Shown: positions 49,568 to 58,839, counted from the stretch's first letter. The stretch is 64,000 nucleotides of DNA from Lysobacter stagni (GCF_030053425.1 NZ_JASGBI010000001.1:814001-878000); one strand, 5' to 3'. The notes: generated from the letters alone by a model not told the origin. Translations and numbers: made by a program.

Positions 49568-51155
49568 CGCTTGCTGCAAGGGCGCGCGGGTCGGTCCAGA
49601 CGCTGTTGCGTTCCCCATCGCGTGCACGACGCGCCGTGGCGAACGCCAGCCACGCGAAGCCGATCGCCATCGCGATCGCACCGGCATCGATGGCGAACAG
49701 ATCCCAATGACCGGACGCGGCGCTGCGCCACCACCAGGCGCCGGTGGCGATGCCGTGCGCGAACGGAATGGCCATCGTCGTCACTGCCGCAGTCCACAGC
49801 AGCTCCTGCGCGGCGCGCACCGGCGGCCGCAACGCCGCCCATACCGCACACAACGCCCAGGTCGCGAAACAGGCCAGGTTCACGCCAACGCCGAGGTCGA
49901 TGGCATCGCGCAGGGCCGGCATCTGCAGCAGCTGTGTTGCGATGAACGCGACCGAGATCGCCACGCATACACCGATGCAGACACCGACGGTGGCGCGGGC
50001 CATCCACCACTGCGCCGCGCCCTGCTCTGCCTGGCGGCGCTTGCGGCGCGATTCGATCCACAGCAGGTTGCCGGAATAGAACAGGAACGCCCCACCCAGC
50101 CCCAGCACGAAGTACAGCCAGCGCACCCAGGTGTTGCCGTACTCGCCGAAGTGCAGCGCGTACGCAGCGGCGAGCGTGGCGTGATTGGCGTCGCGCTCGC
50201 CTGGCAACTGCGCGGACAACGCGACGCCGGTATTGGCATTCAATGCGACCGCGCCCAGCGGACCGAGCGAACGCGGCGACTGGCCGGTGATCTCCACCAC
50301 GGCGTTTGCGTCGCCGGCGTTGGCGAGCTTGAGGTAGGCCGGCTCGAAAGCGGCAATGCCGCGCTCATGCGCGACCTGGATGGAACGCTCGCTCCACATC
50401 GCCAGCGATCCGATGGCCTGCTCGCGGTTGGCTGGAGCCACCGCCGGCGCGGTGTCCATCGCGGGGCCGAGCGCCTGCATCAACTGGCCGCGGTAGATCA
50501 GCGGATTCAGCGCCATCATCACCACGAACACCAGGCACAGCATCGCACCGGTGACGGCGAACATCACATGCATCGGCAGACTGAGCACGCCGATCACGTT
50601 GTGCGCGTCCTGCCACATGCGCTTGAGGTTGCGGCCGGGGCGCAGCGCAAACAGGTCCTCGGCCAGCTTCGGCAGGTGGATGATCACGCCGGACACCAGC
50701 GCCAGCCCGTACAACAGGCTGACGATGCCCATCAGGTACGTGCCGGCGACGGGAATGCCCAGTGAGTAATGCAGTGCGTTGACCAGTTCGGACAACGTGC
50801 CGCCGGGCATTTCGTCGATGCCGTCCAGATGATCGAGCGTCGCGAAACGCCACTGGCCCTTCGCATCCTGCCAGTAGGTCGACGCGATCGGGTACTCGCC
50901 ACCCGGGAACACCATGCCCACGTGCTTGCGCGCTTCGGGATGCCGCGCGAGCGTTTCGTCGAGAAGTCGCTGCGCATCGGTGAGCGACTGCGGCGCGTGG
51001 TCCACGCCGTGCGGCGACTGCCAGGCCTGCAGCTCGTGGTGGAAGATCGTGATCGCGCCGGCGTAGAAGGCGACGAACAGCGCGAAGCCCGCGACCAGGC
51101 CGACCCAGGTATGCAGTGTGGTGAAGGTGCGCAGCGTGGCGGAGGAAATCTTCAT
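49500..51155 (-). CDS. PepSY-domain inner-membrane protein (iron-uptake associated)
   Basis: A 551-residue PepSY-TM protein. The first helix is HTWVGLVAGFALFVAFYAGAITIFHHEL, and two more anchor helices (YLMGIVSLLYGLALVSGVIIHLP; VIGVLSLPMHVMFAVTGAMLCLVFVVMM) frame a large periplasmic part. Further helices follow at the C-terminus. Such proteins sit next to ferric-siderophore receptors and are thought to help release or reduce iron in the periplasm. ATG at 51155 lies 7 bases after the stop of the preceding small gene. The unusual tail (RALAASVRSSSAPTAPAIAV) overlaps the convergent receptor gene by 68 bases. Confidence 0.87.
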   Translation of the reverse strand: MKISSATLRTFTTLHTWVGLVAGFALFVAFYAGAITIFHHELQAWQSPHGVDHAPQSLTDAQRLLDETLARHPEARKHVGMVFPGGEYPIASTYWQDAKGQWRFATLDHLDGIDEMPGGTLSELVNALHYSLGIPVAGTYLMGIVSLLYGLALVSGVIIHLPKLAEDLFALRPGRNLKRMWQDAHNVIGVLSLPMHVMFAVTGAMLCLVFVVMMALNPLIYRGQLMQALGPAMDTAPAVAPANREQAIGSLAMWSERSIQVAHERGIAAFEPAYLKLANAGDANAVVEITGQSPRSLGPLGAVALNANTGVALSAQLPGERDANHATLAAAYALHFGEYGNTWVRWLYFVLGLGGAFLFYSGNLLWIESRRKRRQAEQGAAQWWMARATVGVCIGVCVAISVAFIATQLLQMPALRDAIDLGVGVNLACFATWALCAVWAALRPPVRAAQELLWTAAVTTMAIPFAHGIATGAWWWRSAASGHWDLFAIDAGAIAMAIGFAWLAFATARRARDGERNSVWTDPRALAASVRSSSAPTAPAIAVRPDTPSSD

Positions 51156-51162
51156 CGCGGTG

Positions 51163-51426
51163 TCACTCGATCCAGCGCAGCCACTGCAGCAGCCACAACG
51201 CGCCCAGCGACAACACCGCAAGGCCGCACAGCCAGGCCCAGGCACGCTTGCCGTTGGCGAACTGGAAGCTCGCCGCCATCACCGCGATCCACACCACGAA
51301 GAAGGCGATGATGCCCGGCACGATCGTGCCCTGCCACGGCCCCGGCAGCGCCCACGTGAACAGGCCGACCAGACCGGCCGACAGCAGGAAGCCCGGCACG
51401 ATGCCGGCGAAGGCACGCGACCACAT
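51163..51426 (-). CDS. Small membrane protein, DUF3649-like
   Basis: An 87-residue protein with three hydrophobic segments (GIVPGFLLSAGLVGLFTWALPG, IVPGIIAFFVVWIAVMAAS, LAVLSLGALWLLQWL). By position (between a DUF3325-like gene and PepSY) and pattern it is probably the DUF3649 component of the iron-uptake module; the identification is from pattern, not alignment. Its start overlaps the stop of the preceding gene by one base (TGATG), and PepSY follows 7 bases later. Confidence 0.6.
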   Translation of the reverse strand: MWSRAFAGIVPGFLLSAGLVGLFTWALPGPWQGTIVPGIIAFFVVWIAVMAASFQFANGKRAWAWLCGLAVLSLGALWLLQWLRWIE

Positions 51427-51704
51427 CAGGCCATTCCTCCGTTCGACGGCGCGGTACGCCACGCGAGGTACGGCAGTGCCACCAGGCCCAGCATCCACGT
51501 CCCGAGCATCGCGCACAGGCCCGCGCCGCCGCCCAGCTCGGCGACCCACAACACCAGCGACACCACGGCGAGCACCAGCCCGACGACGTTGCCACGCGCG
51601 CCGCGACGACGCCACGCGCTCCACCGGCAATGCGGCGAGGCGGCATACAACGCCGCCGCCGAGAGCAGCGAGGACAGGATGGCGGCGGCGACCTGCAGGT
51701 TCAT
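51426..51704 (-). CDS. Small membrane protein, DUF3325-like
   Basis: A 92-residue protein with about three helices (AAAILSSLLSAAALYAAS, NVVGLVLAVVSLVLWVAELGG, LCAMLGTWMLGLVALPYLAW). The layout fits the small DUF3325 partner found next to PepSY proteins and siderophore receptors. The assignment is tentative. It starts 20 bases after the receptor stop, so it belongs to the receptor operon. Confidence 0.6.
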   Translation of the reverse strand: MNLQVAAAILSSLLSAAALYAASPHCRWSAWRRRGARGNVVGLVLAVVSLVLWVAELGGGAGLCAMLGTWMLGLVALPYLAWRTAPSNGGMA

Positions 51705-51724
51705 CGGCGGCGTCCGGCGTCAGT

Positions 51725-53842
51725 TCACCACTGCAGGCGCGCGGTGGCGGTGATGGTGCGCGGGTAGCCGTAGTAGCACCACACGTTGCTGTTGCATGCG
51801 GCGATGTACTCCTTGTCGCCGACATTGGCCGCATTCAGCTGCAGGCGCCAGTTGGCGACGTCGTAGTGCACCGAGGCGTCGAACAGCGTGTACGACGGCG
51901 TTTCCCACAGGTTGTAGGCATCGCCGAAATGCTCGCCGGTGTAGCGCACGCCAGCGCCGAAGCCCAGGCCCGACAACGCACCGGAGGTGATGGTGTAGTC
52001 AGCGCCCAGCGACGCGGCATGCTTGGGCTGCAGCGGGATCTGCGCACCCAGCGAAAGCGGGTCGGTGGACTTCGTCACTTCCGAGTCGATGTAGGCGTAG
52101 GCGCCATACAGGCTCAGCCCGTAACCGATGTTCCAGCGCCCTTCCAGCTCGACGCCCTGCACTTCCGTCTCGCCCTGCTGGATCGAGTACAGCGTGTGGT
52201 TGGGATCGACCACCAGCGTGTTCTGCTGCACCAGCTTGTAGGCGGCCAGCGTCGCGAGCACGCGGTTGTTGGCGGGCTGGTACTTGATGCCGGCTTCGAT
52301 CTGCTCGCCGGTGGTCGGCACGAACGCGTTGCCGGCGAAATCGGTGCCCACCGTCGGCTGGAACGACTGCGACCAGCCCACGTACGGCGCCAGGCCGTTG
52401 TCGAACAGATAGTTCACGCCGACGCGGCCGGAGAACTTGTCGTCGCTCTGGTGCGACTGCGCGCCGCCGATGACTTCATGCGTGTCGGTGCCCACCCAGT
52501 CCTGGCGTGCGCCGAGCGTGACCACCCAGCGGTCGATCTTGATCTGGTCCTGCGCATACAGGCCGGTCTGCGACTGGTCCTGGCGCGTGCGCGAGGTGAA
52601 CGCGGGCTCGACGAACGGCGTGCCGTAAACGGGATTGAAGATGTCCAGCGTCGGCGCGCTGAAGTCGAACGCCGAGGCGTAATCGTTGCGGGCCTTTCGG
52701 TAGTCCAGACCGGCCAGCAGCGTGTGCTCGGCCGCACCGGTATCGAAGACGAACTGCAGCTGGTTGTCGACGCCGAAGGTCTTGGTCTCTTCCTCCGTGT
52801 TCCACAGATAGCGGAACAGCGTGCGCTGGTCGGCGAGCAGGCCGAACGCGCCGACGGAGGTGCTCGGGTCGATCGTCGTCTCGCCGTAGCGCAGGTTCTG
52901 CCGGAACGTGGTGCCGCCGCCGAAGTCGTGGAAGTACTCCCAGCCCACGGACGCCATCGTCTTGTCGTAGTTGTTGTAACCCGGCTCGCCGGTGAAGCGG
53001 TTCGGCGGAATGCGGCCGTGCGGGTTGGGCAGCAGCGTACCTTCGGCCGGCAGGAAGCCGGCACCGGCGACGGTGTCGTTCCTCTGCCAACGTGCCAGCA
53101 GCGTCAGCGAGTTCGCCTCGTCCGGCTTCCAGGTCAACGCCGGGGCGATGTAGTAGCGGTCGTCGTGCACGAAATCGACCTGATCGTCGCTGTTGCGCGC
53201 CAACGCCGTGAGGCGGTACGTCCATACGCCGTCATCGGTGAGCTTGCCGCCAAAATCGCCGGCCAGCTGGAACATGTCGAAGCTGCCCACCTGCACTTCC
53301 ACTTCGCGCAGCGTCGCTTCCGTCGGGCGCTTGCTGACGTAGTTGATCATGCCGCCGGGCGGCATCGCGCCGTAGGTCACCGACGAGGGGCCCTTCAACA
53401 CTTCCACGCGTTCCAGGCCGTAGGGCTCGATGCGGGTGATGCCGGTGCCGGACCCTTCGGCCAGCGACAGGCCATCCATGTAGCGCGCCGGCGTGAAGCC
53501 GCGCAGCAGCAGCCAGTCGCTGCGCGGGTCGCCGCCATAACCGCCACCCTGCGCACCGGCGGTGTACCACACCGCCTCTTCCACGCCGTGGATCGCGCGG
53601 TCGCGCATCTGCTGGTCGGTGACGACCGAGATCGACTGCGGGATCTCGCGGATCGGGGTATCGGTCTTGGTGACCGTGCCGCTGCTGCGGGCGATCGGGG
53701 CGCGCACTTCGACCGAGTCCAGGTCGGTTGCGCTTTCCTGGGCGAAGGCCGGAGCGGCCAGCGCGACGAGAACGGCGCCGGCAACGGCCTGGCGAAGGGA
53801 CAGCGAAAGCGTGGAACGGCGGATCGCGGAACGGGAGCGCAT
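51725..53842 (-). CDS. TonB-dependent siderophore receptor, hydroxamate (FhuA/FoxA) type
   Basis: A 705-residue receptor. Start MRSRSAIRRS leads into a signal peptide (AVAGAVLVALAAPAFA). The plug contains IPQSISVVTDQQMRDRAI, WLLLRGFTPARYMDGLSL and VEVLKGPSSVTYGAMPPGGMINYVSKRP. The barrel ends NVGDKEYIAACNSNVWCYYGYPR, with the paired cysteines seen in FhuA/FoxA-type receptors, and a terminal LQW. A Fur box lies about 72-91 bases upstream. It is the first gene of a unit with the DUF3325-like, DUF3649-like and PepSY genes. Confidence 0.9.
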   Translation of the reverse strand: MRSRSAIRRSTLSLSLRQAVAGAVLVALAAPAFAQESATDLDSVEVRAPIARSSGTVTKTDTPIREIPQSISVVTDQQMRDRAIHGVEEAVWYTAGAQGGGYGGDPRSDWLLLRGFTPARYMDGLSLAEGSGTGITRIEPYGLERVEVLKGPSSVTYGAMPPGGMINYVSKRPTEATLREVEVQVGSFDMFQLAGDFGGKLTDDGVWTYRLTALARNSDDQVDFVHDDRYYIAPALTWKPDEANSLTLLARWQRNDTVAGAGFLPAEGTLLPNPHGRIPPNRFTGEPGYNNYDKTMASVGWEYFHDFGGGTTFRQNLRYGETTIDPSTSVGAFGLLADQRTLFRYLWNTEEETKTFGVDNQLQFVFDTGAAEHTLLAGLDYRKARNDYASAFDFSAPTLDIFNPVYGTPFVEPAFTSRTRQDQSQTGLYAQDQIKIDRWVVTLGARQDWVGTDTHEVIGGAQSHQSDDKFSGRVGVNYLFDNGLAPYVGWSQSFQPTVGTDFAGNAFVPTTGEQIEAGIKYQPANNRVLATLAAYKLVQQNTLVVDPNHTLYSIQQGETEVQGVELEGRWNIGYGLSLYGAYAYIDSEVTKSTDPLSLGAQIPLQPKHAASLGADYTITSGALSGLGFGAGVRYTGEHFGDAYNLWETPSYTLFDASVHYDVANWRLQLNAANVGDKEYIAACNSNVWCYYGYPRTITATARLQW

Positions 53843-53913
53843 GGGTTGGCCTGAGTGAGGGGTCGGCGCCCGTCCCTGGGGTGTCCCGGTGGGCGACACC
53901 GGTAGCCAACAAA

Positions 53914-53933
53914 AATAAGAATCGTTCTCGATT
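53914..53933. promoter_or_regulatory. Fur box upstream of the second siderophore receptor
   Basis: AATAAGAATCGTTCTCGATT fits the AATGAGAATCATTCTCATT-type Fur consensus at most positions, with the palindromic AGAA/TTCT core. It lies 72-91 bases before the receptor start, indicating iron repression of the operon. Confidence 0.75.
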
Positions 53934-53988
53934 GTAGGCGATGCGCCTGTTCAGGACAACGCGCCCCCGCGGACGCGGGCGGCGGAGC

Positions 53989-54027
53989 AAAGAAAAACGC
54001 GCCGCGGCAGCAAGCCGGCGGCGCGTT
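53989..54027 (-). terminator. Rho-independent terminator of the small gene at 54074
   Basis: On the minus strand AACGCGCCGCCGG pairs imperfectly with CCGCGGCGCGTT and is followed by TTTCTTT. It ends the message of the 67-residue protein before the Fur box. Confidence 0.75.
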
Positions 54028-54073
54028 GGGGGAGGGAATCAGCGGAGGGGCGCTCAGCGCCGCCGTCGTGGGG

Positions 54074-54277
54074 TCACGCGCACCCGCCGACGGCGATCAG
54101 GCTGGGGTCCAGCGTGTCCGGGTTGCGCCCGGCGCGGCCGTGGCCGAGCGGCGCGAAGAAGCGCTCGGACGCGATGCGATTGCCGTAGCCCCTGGCGTAG
54201 GGCTCGTCCTGTTCGTCGAACAGGTGGAACTCGACCGGCAGGTTCTGCAGGAACGGGAGATTGGTGAAGATGTTCAT
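54074..54277 (-). CDS. Small protein (67 aa), unknown; divergent from a LysR regulator
   Basis: I do not recognise the family. The product begins MNIFTNLPFLQNLPVEFHLF and continues with acidic residues (DEQDEPYARGYG), then SERFFAPLGHGRAGRNPDTLDPS, and ends AVGGCA. No signal peptide is present. The leader CAGGAGTCCGCC before ATG matches the small gene at 46955 base for base. It diverges from the LysR gene at 54427 and has its own terminator, so it is probably a regulated single-gene unit. A small redox or iron-related effector is one guess, with no proof. Confidence 0.6.
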   Translation of the reverse strand: MNIFTNLPFLQNLPVEFHLFDEQDEPYARGYGNRIASERFFAPLGHGRAGRNPDTLDPSLIAVGGCA

Positions 54278-54426
54278 GGCGGACTCCTGGTGCGAATGCC
54301 TACCTGGCGTGGACAACTTCCTTGACTGGGATGCAAGATACGCCCGCGCTATCGCTTGAAAAAGCGACCGTTCTGCAAGCCAGACTTGAATGCAGCTCAA
54401 CGCTGATCATCCCTTGCGAGGTGCTT

Positions 54427-55389
54427 GTGAGCCGCCCTCCCCTGCAGGCCCTGCTCGGTTTCATTGCCGCCGCGCGCACCGGCAATCTCACGCGTGCGGC
54501 CGAGTCGATGCACCTCACCGTCAGCGCGCTGAGCCACCAGATCCGCGGCATCGAAGAGCGCCTGGACCGTCGCCTGTTCGTGCGCGGCGCACGCGGCGTG
54601 AAGCTGACCGAGCACGGCCAGGCGCTGTACGACCGCGTCGCCCCGCACCTGGACGCCATCGAACAGGCCCTGCAACCGCGCATGCGCCGGCGCGACGACG
54701 CCCTGGCGATCACGCTGATGCCCTCCTTCGCTTCCAGCTGGCTGGTGCCTCGCCTGCCGGGCTTCCTGGCGGCGCATCCGCAGCTGGAGATCAGCCTGCA
54801 GTCGAACGTGGGCGTGGTCGATTTCGCGCGCGACATGGAGATCGACGCCGGCATCCGTTTCGGCCCGGGCAAGTGGCCCGGGCTGGAAGCCGTGCATCTG
54901 TTCGACGACTGGATGACGCCGACGGCCAGCCCCGCGCTGATCGAGCGCCTGGGCCAGCCGACGCTGTCCAACCTGCGCGACTTCCCGCTGCTGGGCGCGC
55001 CGGGCGGGCGCTGGAGCGAATGGTTCGCGCGCTTCGGCGGCTCGCCGCCAGACCGTTTCGTCGCGATCTTCGACGACTCCGAGAACCTGCATCGCGCCGC
55101 AGCCGAAGGCATGGGCATCGTGCTCGGTCGCATGACGCTGGCGCGACCGCTGATCGAGGCCGGGCGCCTGGTCGAACTGTTCGACGAGCGCCTGAAGACC
55201 GAGTTCGCGCACTTCCTCGTGTACCCGTCGCGCTCGCGCGACCATCGCGGCCTGGCGCTGTTCCGCGACTGGCTGCAGGAAGAAGCCGCCCGCTACGAGG
55301 CCAGCGACGCCATGACGGGCAAGCGTTCGCGTGCCCCACGCAAGCCGGCCCGCACGGGTAGCGGGCGGCGCACCCGTGCCGTTCGTTGA
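54427..55389 (+). CDS. LysR-family transcriptional regulator (GcvA-like)
   Basis: A 320-residue regulator. The helix-turn-helix is near the N-terminus (LLGFIAAARTGNLTRAAESMHLTVSALSHQIRGIEERL, then LFVRGARGVKLTEHG). The effector domain includes ITLMPSFASSWLVPRLPGF and the GcvA-like LSNLRDFPLL. The start is GTG at 54427, with a GAGG site; the reading frame extends upstream through the promoter. The basic tail (KRSRAPRKPARTGSGRRTRAVR) is longer than usual. The divergent small gene at 54074 is the probable target. Confidence 0.86.
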   Translation: MSRPPLQALLGFIAAARTGNLTRAAESMHLTVSALSHQIRGIEERLDRRLFVRGARGVKLTEHGQALYDRVAPHLDAIEQALQPRMRRRDDALAITLMPSFASSWLVPRLPGFLAAHPQLEISLQSNVGVVDFARDMEIDAGIRFGPGKWPGLEAVHLFDDWMTPTASPALIERLGQPTLSNLRDFPLLGAPGGRWSEWFARFGGSPPDRFVAIFDDSENLHRAAAEGMGIVLGRMTLARPLIEAGRLVELFDERLKTEFAHFLVYPSRSRDHRGLALFRDWLQEEAARYEASDAMTGKRSRAPRKPARTGSGRRTRAVR

Positions 55390-55455
55390 CGTGGTCGCCG
55401 TCACGCCTTGGGGTTAGTCTGGCGGCCCGTTCCGAAGGCTCGCCTGGAGATCCGC

Positions 55456-56295
55456 ATGAAACGTCTGCTGCTCGTCGCGCTCGTTCCCGCCCTGCTGATC
55501 GCGCATGCCGATGCGCCCGCCGCGAAGCCGGCGAAGGCCACCGCCACCGCGACCACCGATGCCCGCCTTGAAACCGCGCTGGCCTCGTCCACGCGCGATC
55601 CCAAGAACGTCGTGCGCGACCAGTACCGTCACCCGCGCGAAACGCTCGCTTTCTTCGGCGTGAAGCCGACGCAGACGCTGATCGAGATCACGCCCGGCGG
55701 CGGCTGGTATTCGGAGATCCTGGCGCCGTATCTGAAGGACGGTGGCCAGTACGTCGCCGCCGTGTACGACGACGCCATCCCCAACCAGCCGGCCTATCGC
55801 TATCGCCAGAACACCGCGCTGCGCGAGCGCTTCGCCAACGCGGCCGTGTACGGCTCGCCGGAAGTGCGCGGGTTCGATCCGAAGGCGCCGAGCTTCGGTC
55901 CCGCGGGATCGGCCGATGTCGTGCTGACGTTCCGCAACGCTCACAACTGGGTCGATGAAGGCACGGCCGATGCGTATTTCAAGGGCTTTTTCGATGTGCT
56001 GAAGTCGGGCGGCACGCTCGGTGTGGTGGATCATCGAGCCAAGCCGGGCACCGACCTGGAGAAGATGAAGACGTCCGGCTATCTCACCGAGGCGCTGGTG
56101 ATCGAGCTGGCGCAGAAGGCCGGCTTCAAGCTGCAGGACAAGAGCGAGATCAACGCCAATCCGAAGGACACCACCGATCATCCGAACGGCGTGTGGACGC
56201 TGCCGCCGACGAACCAGCACGATGCCAAGGACGACGCGAAGTACAAGGCGATCGGCGAGAGCGATCGCATGACGCTGCGTTTCGTGAAGCCTTGA
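55456..56295 (+). CDS. Exported class I SAM-dependent methyltransferase-like protein
   Basis: A 279-residue protein with a Sec signal peptide ([20 protein letters not shown]) ahead of a Rossmann methyltransferase domain. The SAM loop is [21 protein letters not shown], and [17 protein letters not shown] is the post-I acidic/fold region. PTQTLIEI begins the core. Related exported methyltransferase-fold proteins exist in gammaproteobacteria, but whether they methylate anything is not settled: SAM is not known in the periplasm. ATG at 55456 gives the signal peptide. Confidence 0.8.
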   Translation: MKRLLLVALVPALLIAHADAPAAKPAKATATATTDARLETALASSTRDPKNVVRDQYRHPRETLAFFGVKPTQTLIEITPGGGWYSEILAPYLKDGGQYVAAVYDDAIPNQPAYRYRQNTALRERFANAAVYGSPEVRGFDPKAPSFGPAGSADVVLTFRNAHNWVDEGTADAYFKGFFDVLKSGGTLGVVDHRAKPGTDLEKMKTSGYLTEALVIELAQKAGFKLQDKSEINANPKDTTDHPNGVWTLPPTNQHDAKDDAKYKAIGESDRMTLRFVKP

Positions 56296-56353
56296 CGGAG
56301 ATGCAGGGCGGGGCAGGGGACCGGTGTCGGCCTGCTCCGCTCGCGCGCTTGCG

Positions 56354-56890
56354 ATGCTGATTGCGTTCAACAAGCCCTTCGGCGTGCTGTGCCAGTTCAC
56401 CGATCGCAGCACGCCGCCGCGTCGCACGCTGGCGGAGTTCGGATTGCCACCCGATGTCTACGCCGCGGGCCGGCTCGATCACGACAGCGAGGGACTGCTG
56501 CTGCTCACCGACGACGGGGGGCTCGCACATCGCCTCACCGATCCGCGCCACAAGCAGCCCAAGACCTACTGGGTGCAGGTGGAAGGCGATCCGTCGTCGG
56601 AACAGATCGCGGCCCTGCGCACAGGTGTGGTGCTGAGCGATGGCCCGACGCGCCCGGCGGAAGCCCGACGCGTCGACACACCTGCGCTGTGGCCGCGCGA
56701 TCCGCCGGTGCGCTTTCGCAAGACCGTGCCGGATGCGTGGCTGGAACTCACGATCTCCGAGGGCCGCAACCGGCAGGTGCGCCGCATGACCGCGGCGGTG
56801 GGATTGCCCACGCTGCGGCTGGTGCGCGTGGCGATCGGCGCGCATCGGCTGGACGGGCTGGCACCGGGCGAATGGCGCGCCTGCGAGTGA
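56354..56890 (+). CDS. rluE: 23S rRNA pseudouridine synthase, RluE type
   Basis: A 178-residue single-domain RsuA-family synthase. [16 protein letters not shown] opens the family, [20 protein letters not shown] carries the catalytic aspartate, and [44 protein letters not shown] complete it. No S4 domain is present, as in RluE, which modifies U2457 in the E. coli 23S rRNA. ATG at 56354 was chosen over GTG at 56324, as family members start near L-I-x-F-N-K. Confidence 0.9.
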   Translation: MLIAFNKPFGVLCQFTDRSTPPRRTLAEFGLPPDVYAAGRLDHDSEGLLLLTDDGGLAHRLTDPRHKQPKTYWVQVEGDPSSEQIAALRTGVVLSDGPTRPAEARRVDTPALWPRDPPVRFRKTVPDAWLELTISEGRNRQVRRMTAAVGLPTLRLVRVAIGAHRLDGLAPGEWRACE

Positions 56891-56920
56891 CCGACGCCAC
56901 CGCACGCGTTGCGGGCGACG

Positions 56921-57889
56921 CTACCGGCCGCCCGTAGCCTTCTCCACCTGCACCGGCACCGAGTTCGCCGCCGGGCGCGTCAACAGCAGTACGCCGCCCA
57001 GCACCACCGCGGTACCGATGAGCTGCACGGCGGTGATCTTCTCGCCCAGCAGCCAGGCCCCGAGAAACACCAGCGACACCGGGCCCAGCACCGACAGTTG
57101 TGCCGCGGTGCCGGCGCCCAGGCGCGCCACCGCGCCCATCGTGAACGTCACCGGCAGGAAGGTGCAGAAGATCGCGTTGATCAGCGCCAATCCGTACACC
57201 GGCGGAGGCAGGTCGAGCAGGCGGGCGGGATCGCGCAGCAGCAGGTAATGGATCACCGTGGCCGCCGTCGACACGCACATCGCGTACGCAACCAGGCGCA
57301 GCGGGCCCACGCGCGAGATCAGTTGCCCCGACATCGCCAGGTACAGCGCATAGCTCAGCGCGGCCAGCAGCACCAGGCCGCTGCCGAACAGGATGTGGTC
57401 GCCCTGCACGCGCAGGTTTTCCACGAACACCAGGGCCACGCCGGCATAGCTCACCGCCAGCGCGATCCATTCGCGGCGTGCGACGCGGCGATGGAATGCG
57501 AACACGCCGATCAGCAGCACGAAGGTGGGATTGAGGAACAGGATCAGCCGCTCCAGCGACACCGGTACGTACTCCAGTCCCCAGAAGTCGAACAGGCTGG
57601 AAAGGTAGTAGCCCAGCACGCCCAGCACGACGATCAGTCCGAGGTCGCGGCGCGTCATCGGGATGCGACCCGGTCGACGGGATTCGTGGATGCCCAGCGC
57701 GATGAACAGCGGCAACGACAGCAGCATGCGCAGCGTGAGCACCTCCAGCGCGTCGACGCCGTAGCGGTACTGGAACTTGGCCAGGATCGCCTTCGCGGAG
57801 AACAGCACCGCGCCGGCCGCGGCGAGGGTGAGGCCGACGCGGCGCGCGGCGACCGGGTGGACGGTCGTAATCGTTGCCGGCGCGTTCAT
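56921..57889 (-). CDS. DMT-superfamily (EamA) transporter
   Basis: A 322-residue inner-membrane permease with about 10 helices in two EamA units. It starts RRVGLTLAAAGAVLFSAKAILAKFQYRY and ends with LGPVSLVFLGAWLLGEKITAVQLIGTAVVLGGVLLL, both characteristic. The PVSLERLILFLNPTFVLLIG segment is also typical. The start overlaps the aldo/keto reductase stop by 4 bases, so the two are coupled. The substrate is unknown. Confidence 0.88.
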   Translation of the reverse strand: MNAPATITTVHPVAARRVGLTLAAAGAVLFSAKAILAKFQYRYGVDALEVLTLRMLLSLPLFIALGIHESRRPGRIPMTRRDLGLIVVLGVLGYYLSSLFDFWGLEYVPVSLERLILFLNPTFVLLIGVFAFHRRVARREWIALAVSYAGVALVFVENLRVQGDHILFGSGLVLLAALSYALYLAMSGQLISRVGPLRLVAYAMCVSTAATVIHYLLLRDPARLLDLPPPVYGLALINAIFCTFLPVTFTMGAVARLGAGTAAQLSVLGPVSLVFLGAWLLGEKITAVQLIGTAVVLGGVLLLTRPAANSVPVQVEKATGGR

Positions 57890-58839
57890 TCGGCGCTGGC
57901 CAGGTCCAGCTGCGCCAGCTGCTGCACGCTCAACGACAGGCGCGCCGCGGCGAGCAGCTCAGCCAGCTGCGCCAGGCTGGTCGCGCTGGCGATGGGTGCA
58001 GTGATGGTGGGCTGCGCCATCAGCCAGGCCAGGGCTACCTGTGCCGGCGTGGCCCGGTGGTCCGCGGCGACATCGTCCAGTGCCTGCAGGATGCGAAGGC
58101 CACGCGGATTCAGGTAGCGGCCGATGGCGCCCGCACGCGCCGCACTCTTGCCGATATCCGCGGCGCTGCGGTACTTGCCGCTGAGGAAACCGCTGGCCAA
58201 TGCGTAGTAGGGGATGACCGCGATGCCGCGCTCGCGCGCCAGCGGTTGCAGTTCCGCCTCGAAGTCCGCGCGCGCGTACAGGTTGTACTCCGGCTGCAGC
58301 GATTCGTAGCGCGGCAGGCCGAGGCGTTCGGCGGTATCCAGGGCCTCGGCCAGCCGGCTGGCGCTGTAGTTGGATGCCCCGATGGCCCGCACCTTGCCCT
58401 GTTCGATCAACCGCGCGAACGCGCCCAGGGTGTCGGCCAATGGTGTACTGGTGTCGTCTTCATGCGCCTGGTAAAGATCGATGACATCGGTCTGCAACCG
58501 ACGCAGCGAGTCTTCCACCGCGGCCTGCACCGTGGCCGGAGCGAGCCCGCGGTGGCGTTCCCATTTTCCGAGCTTGGTGGCGAGCGTGACCCGGTCGCGC
58601 TTGCCGCTGCGCTGGAACCAGCGGCCCAGGACGGTTTCCGATTCGCCGCCCTCGTGCCCGGGGACCCAGCGGGAGTAAGCGTCGGCCGTGTCGATGAGAT
58701 CGAAGCCGGCGTCGACGAAGGCATCGAGCAGGGCGAAGGACGTTGCTTCGTCCGCGCTCCAGCCGAACACATTGCCGCCGAACGCAAATGGTGCGACGCG
58801 GAGCGGGGAACGTCCGAGCGGTCGGGAAGTGGGGGCCAT
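57886..58839 (-). CDS. Aldo/keto reductase
   Basis: A 317-residue NADPH-dependent reductase of the AKR fold. Features are GWSADEATSFALLDAFVDAGFDLIDTADAYSRW, with the catalytic Asp and Tyr (IDTADAYS), the lysine in ATKLGKW, the histidine in YQAHEDD, and the cofactor-binding PIASATSLAQLAELL. It is similar to the YajO/general-stress type reductases. It precedes the EamA permease with a 4-base overlap. Confidence 0.9.
   Translation of the reverse strand: MAPTSRPLGRSPLRVAPFAFGGNVFGWSADEATSFALLDAFVDAGFDLIDTADAYSRWVPGHEGGESETVLGRWFQRSGKRDRVTLATKLGKWERHRGLAPATVQAAVEDSLRRLQTDVIDLYQAHEDDTSTPLADTLGAFARLIEQGKVRAIGASNYSASRLAEALDTAERLGLPRYESLQPEYNLYARADFEAELQPLARERGIAVIPYYALASGFLSGKYRSAADIGKSAARAGAIGRYLNPRGLRILQALDDVAADHRATPAQVALAWLMAQPTITAPIASATSLAQLAELLAAARLSLSVQQLAQLDLASAE

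Noticed and set aside
46955..54277. The two small genes as RiPP (modified peptide) precursors
   Set aside because: No maturation enzyme is nearby, there is no leader/core cysteine or serine pattern, and the conserved part is the translation start rather than the C-terminus.
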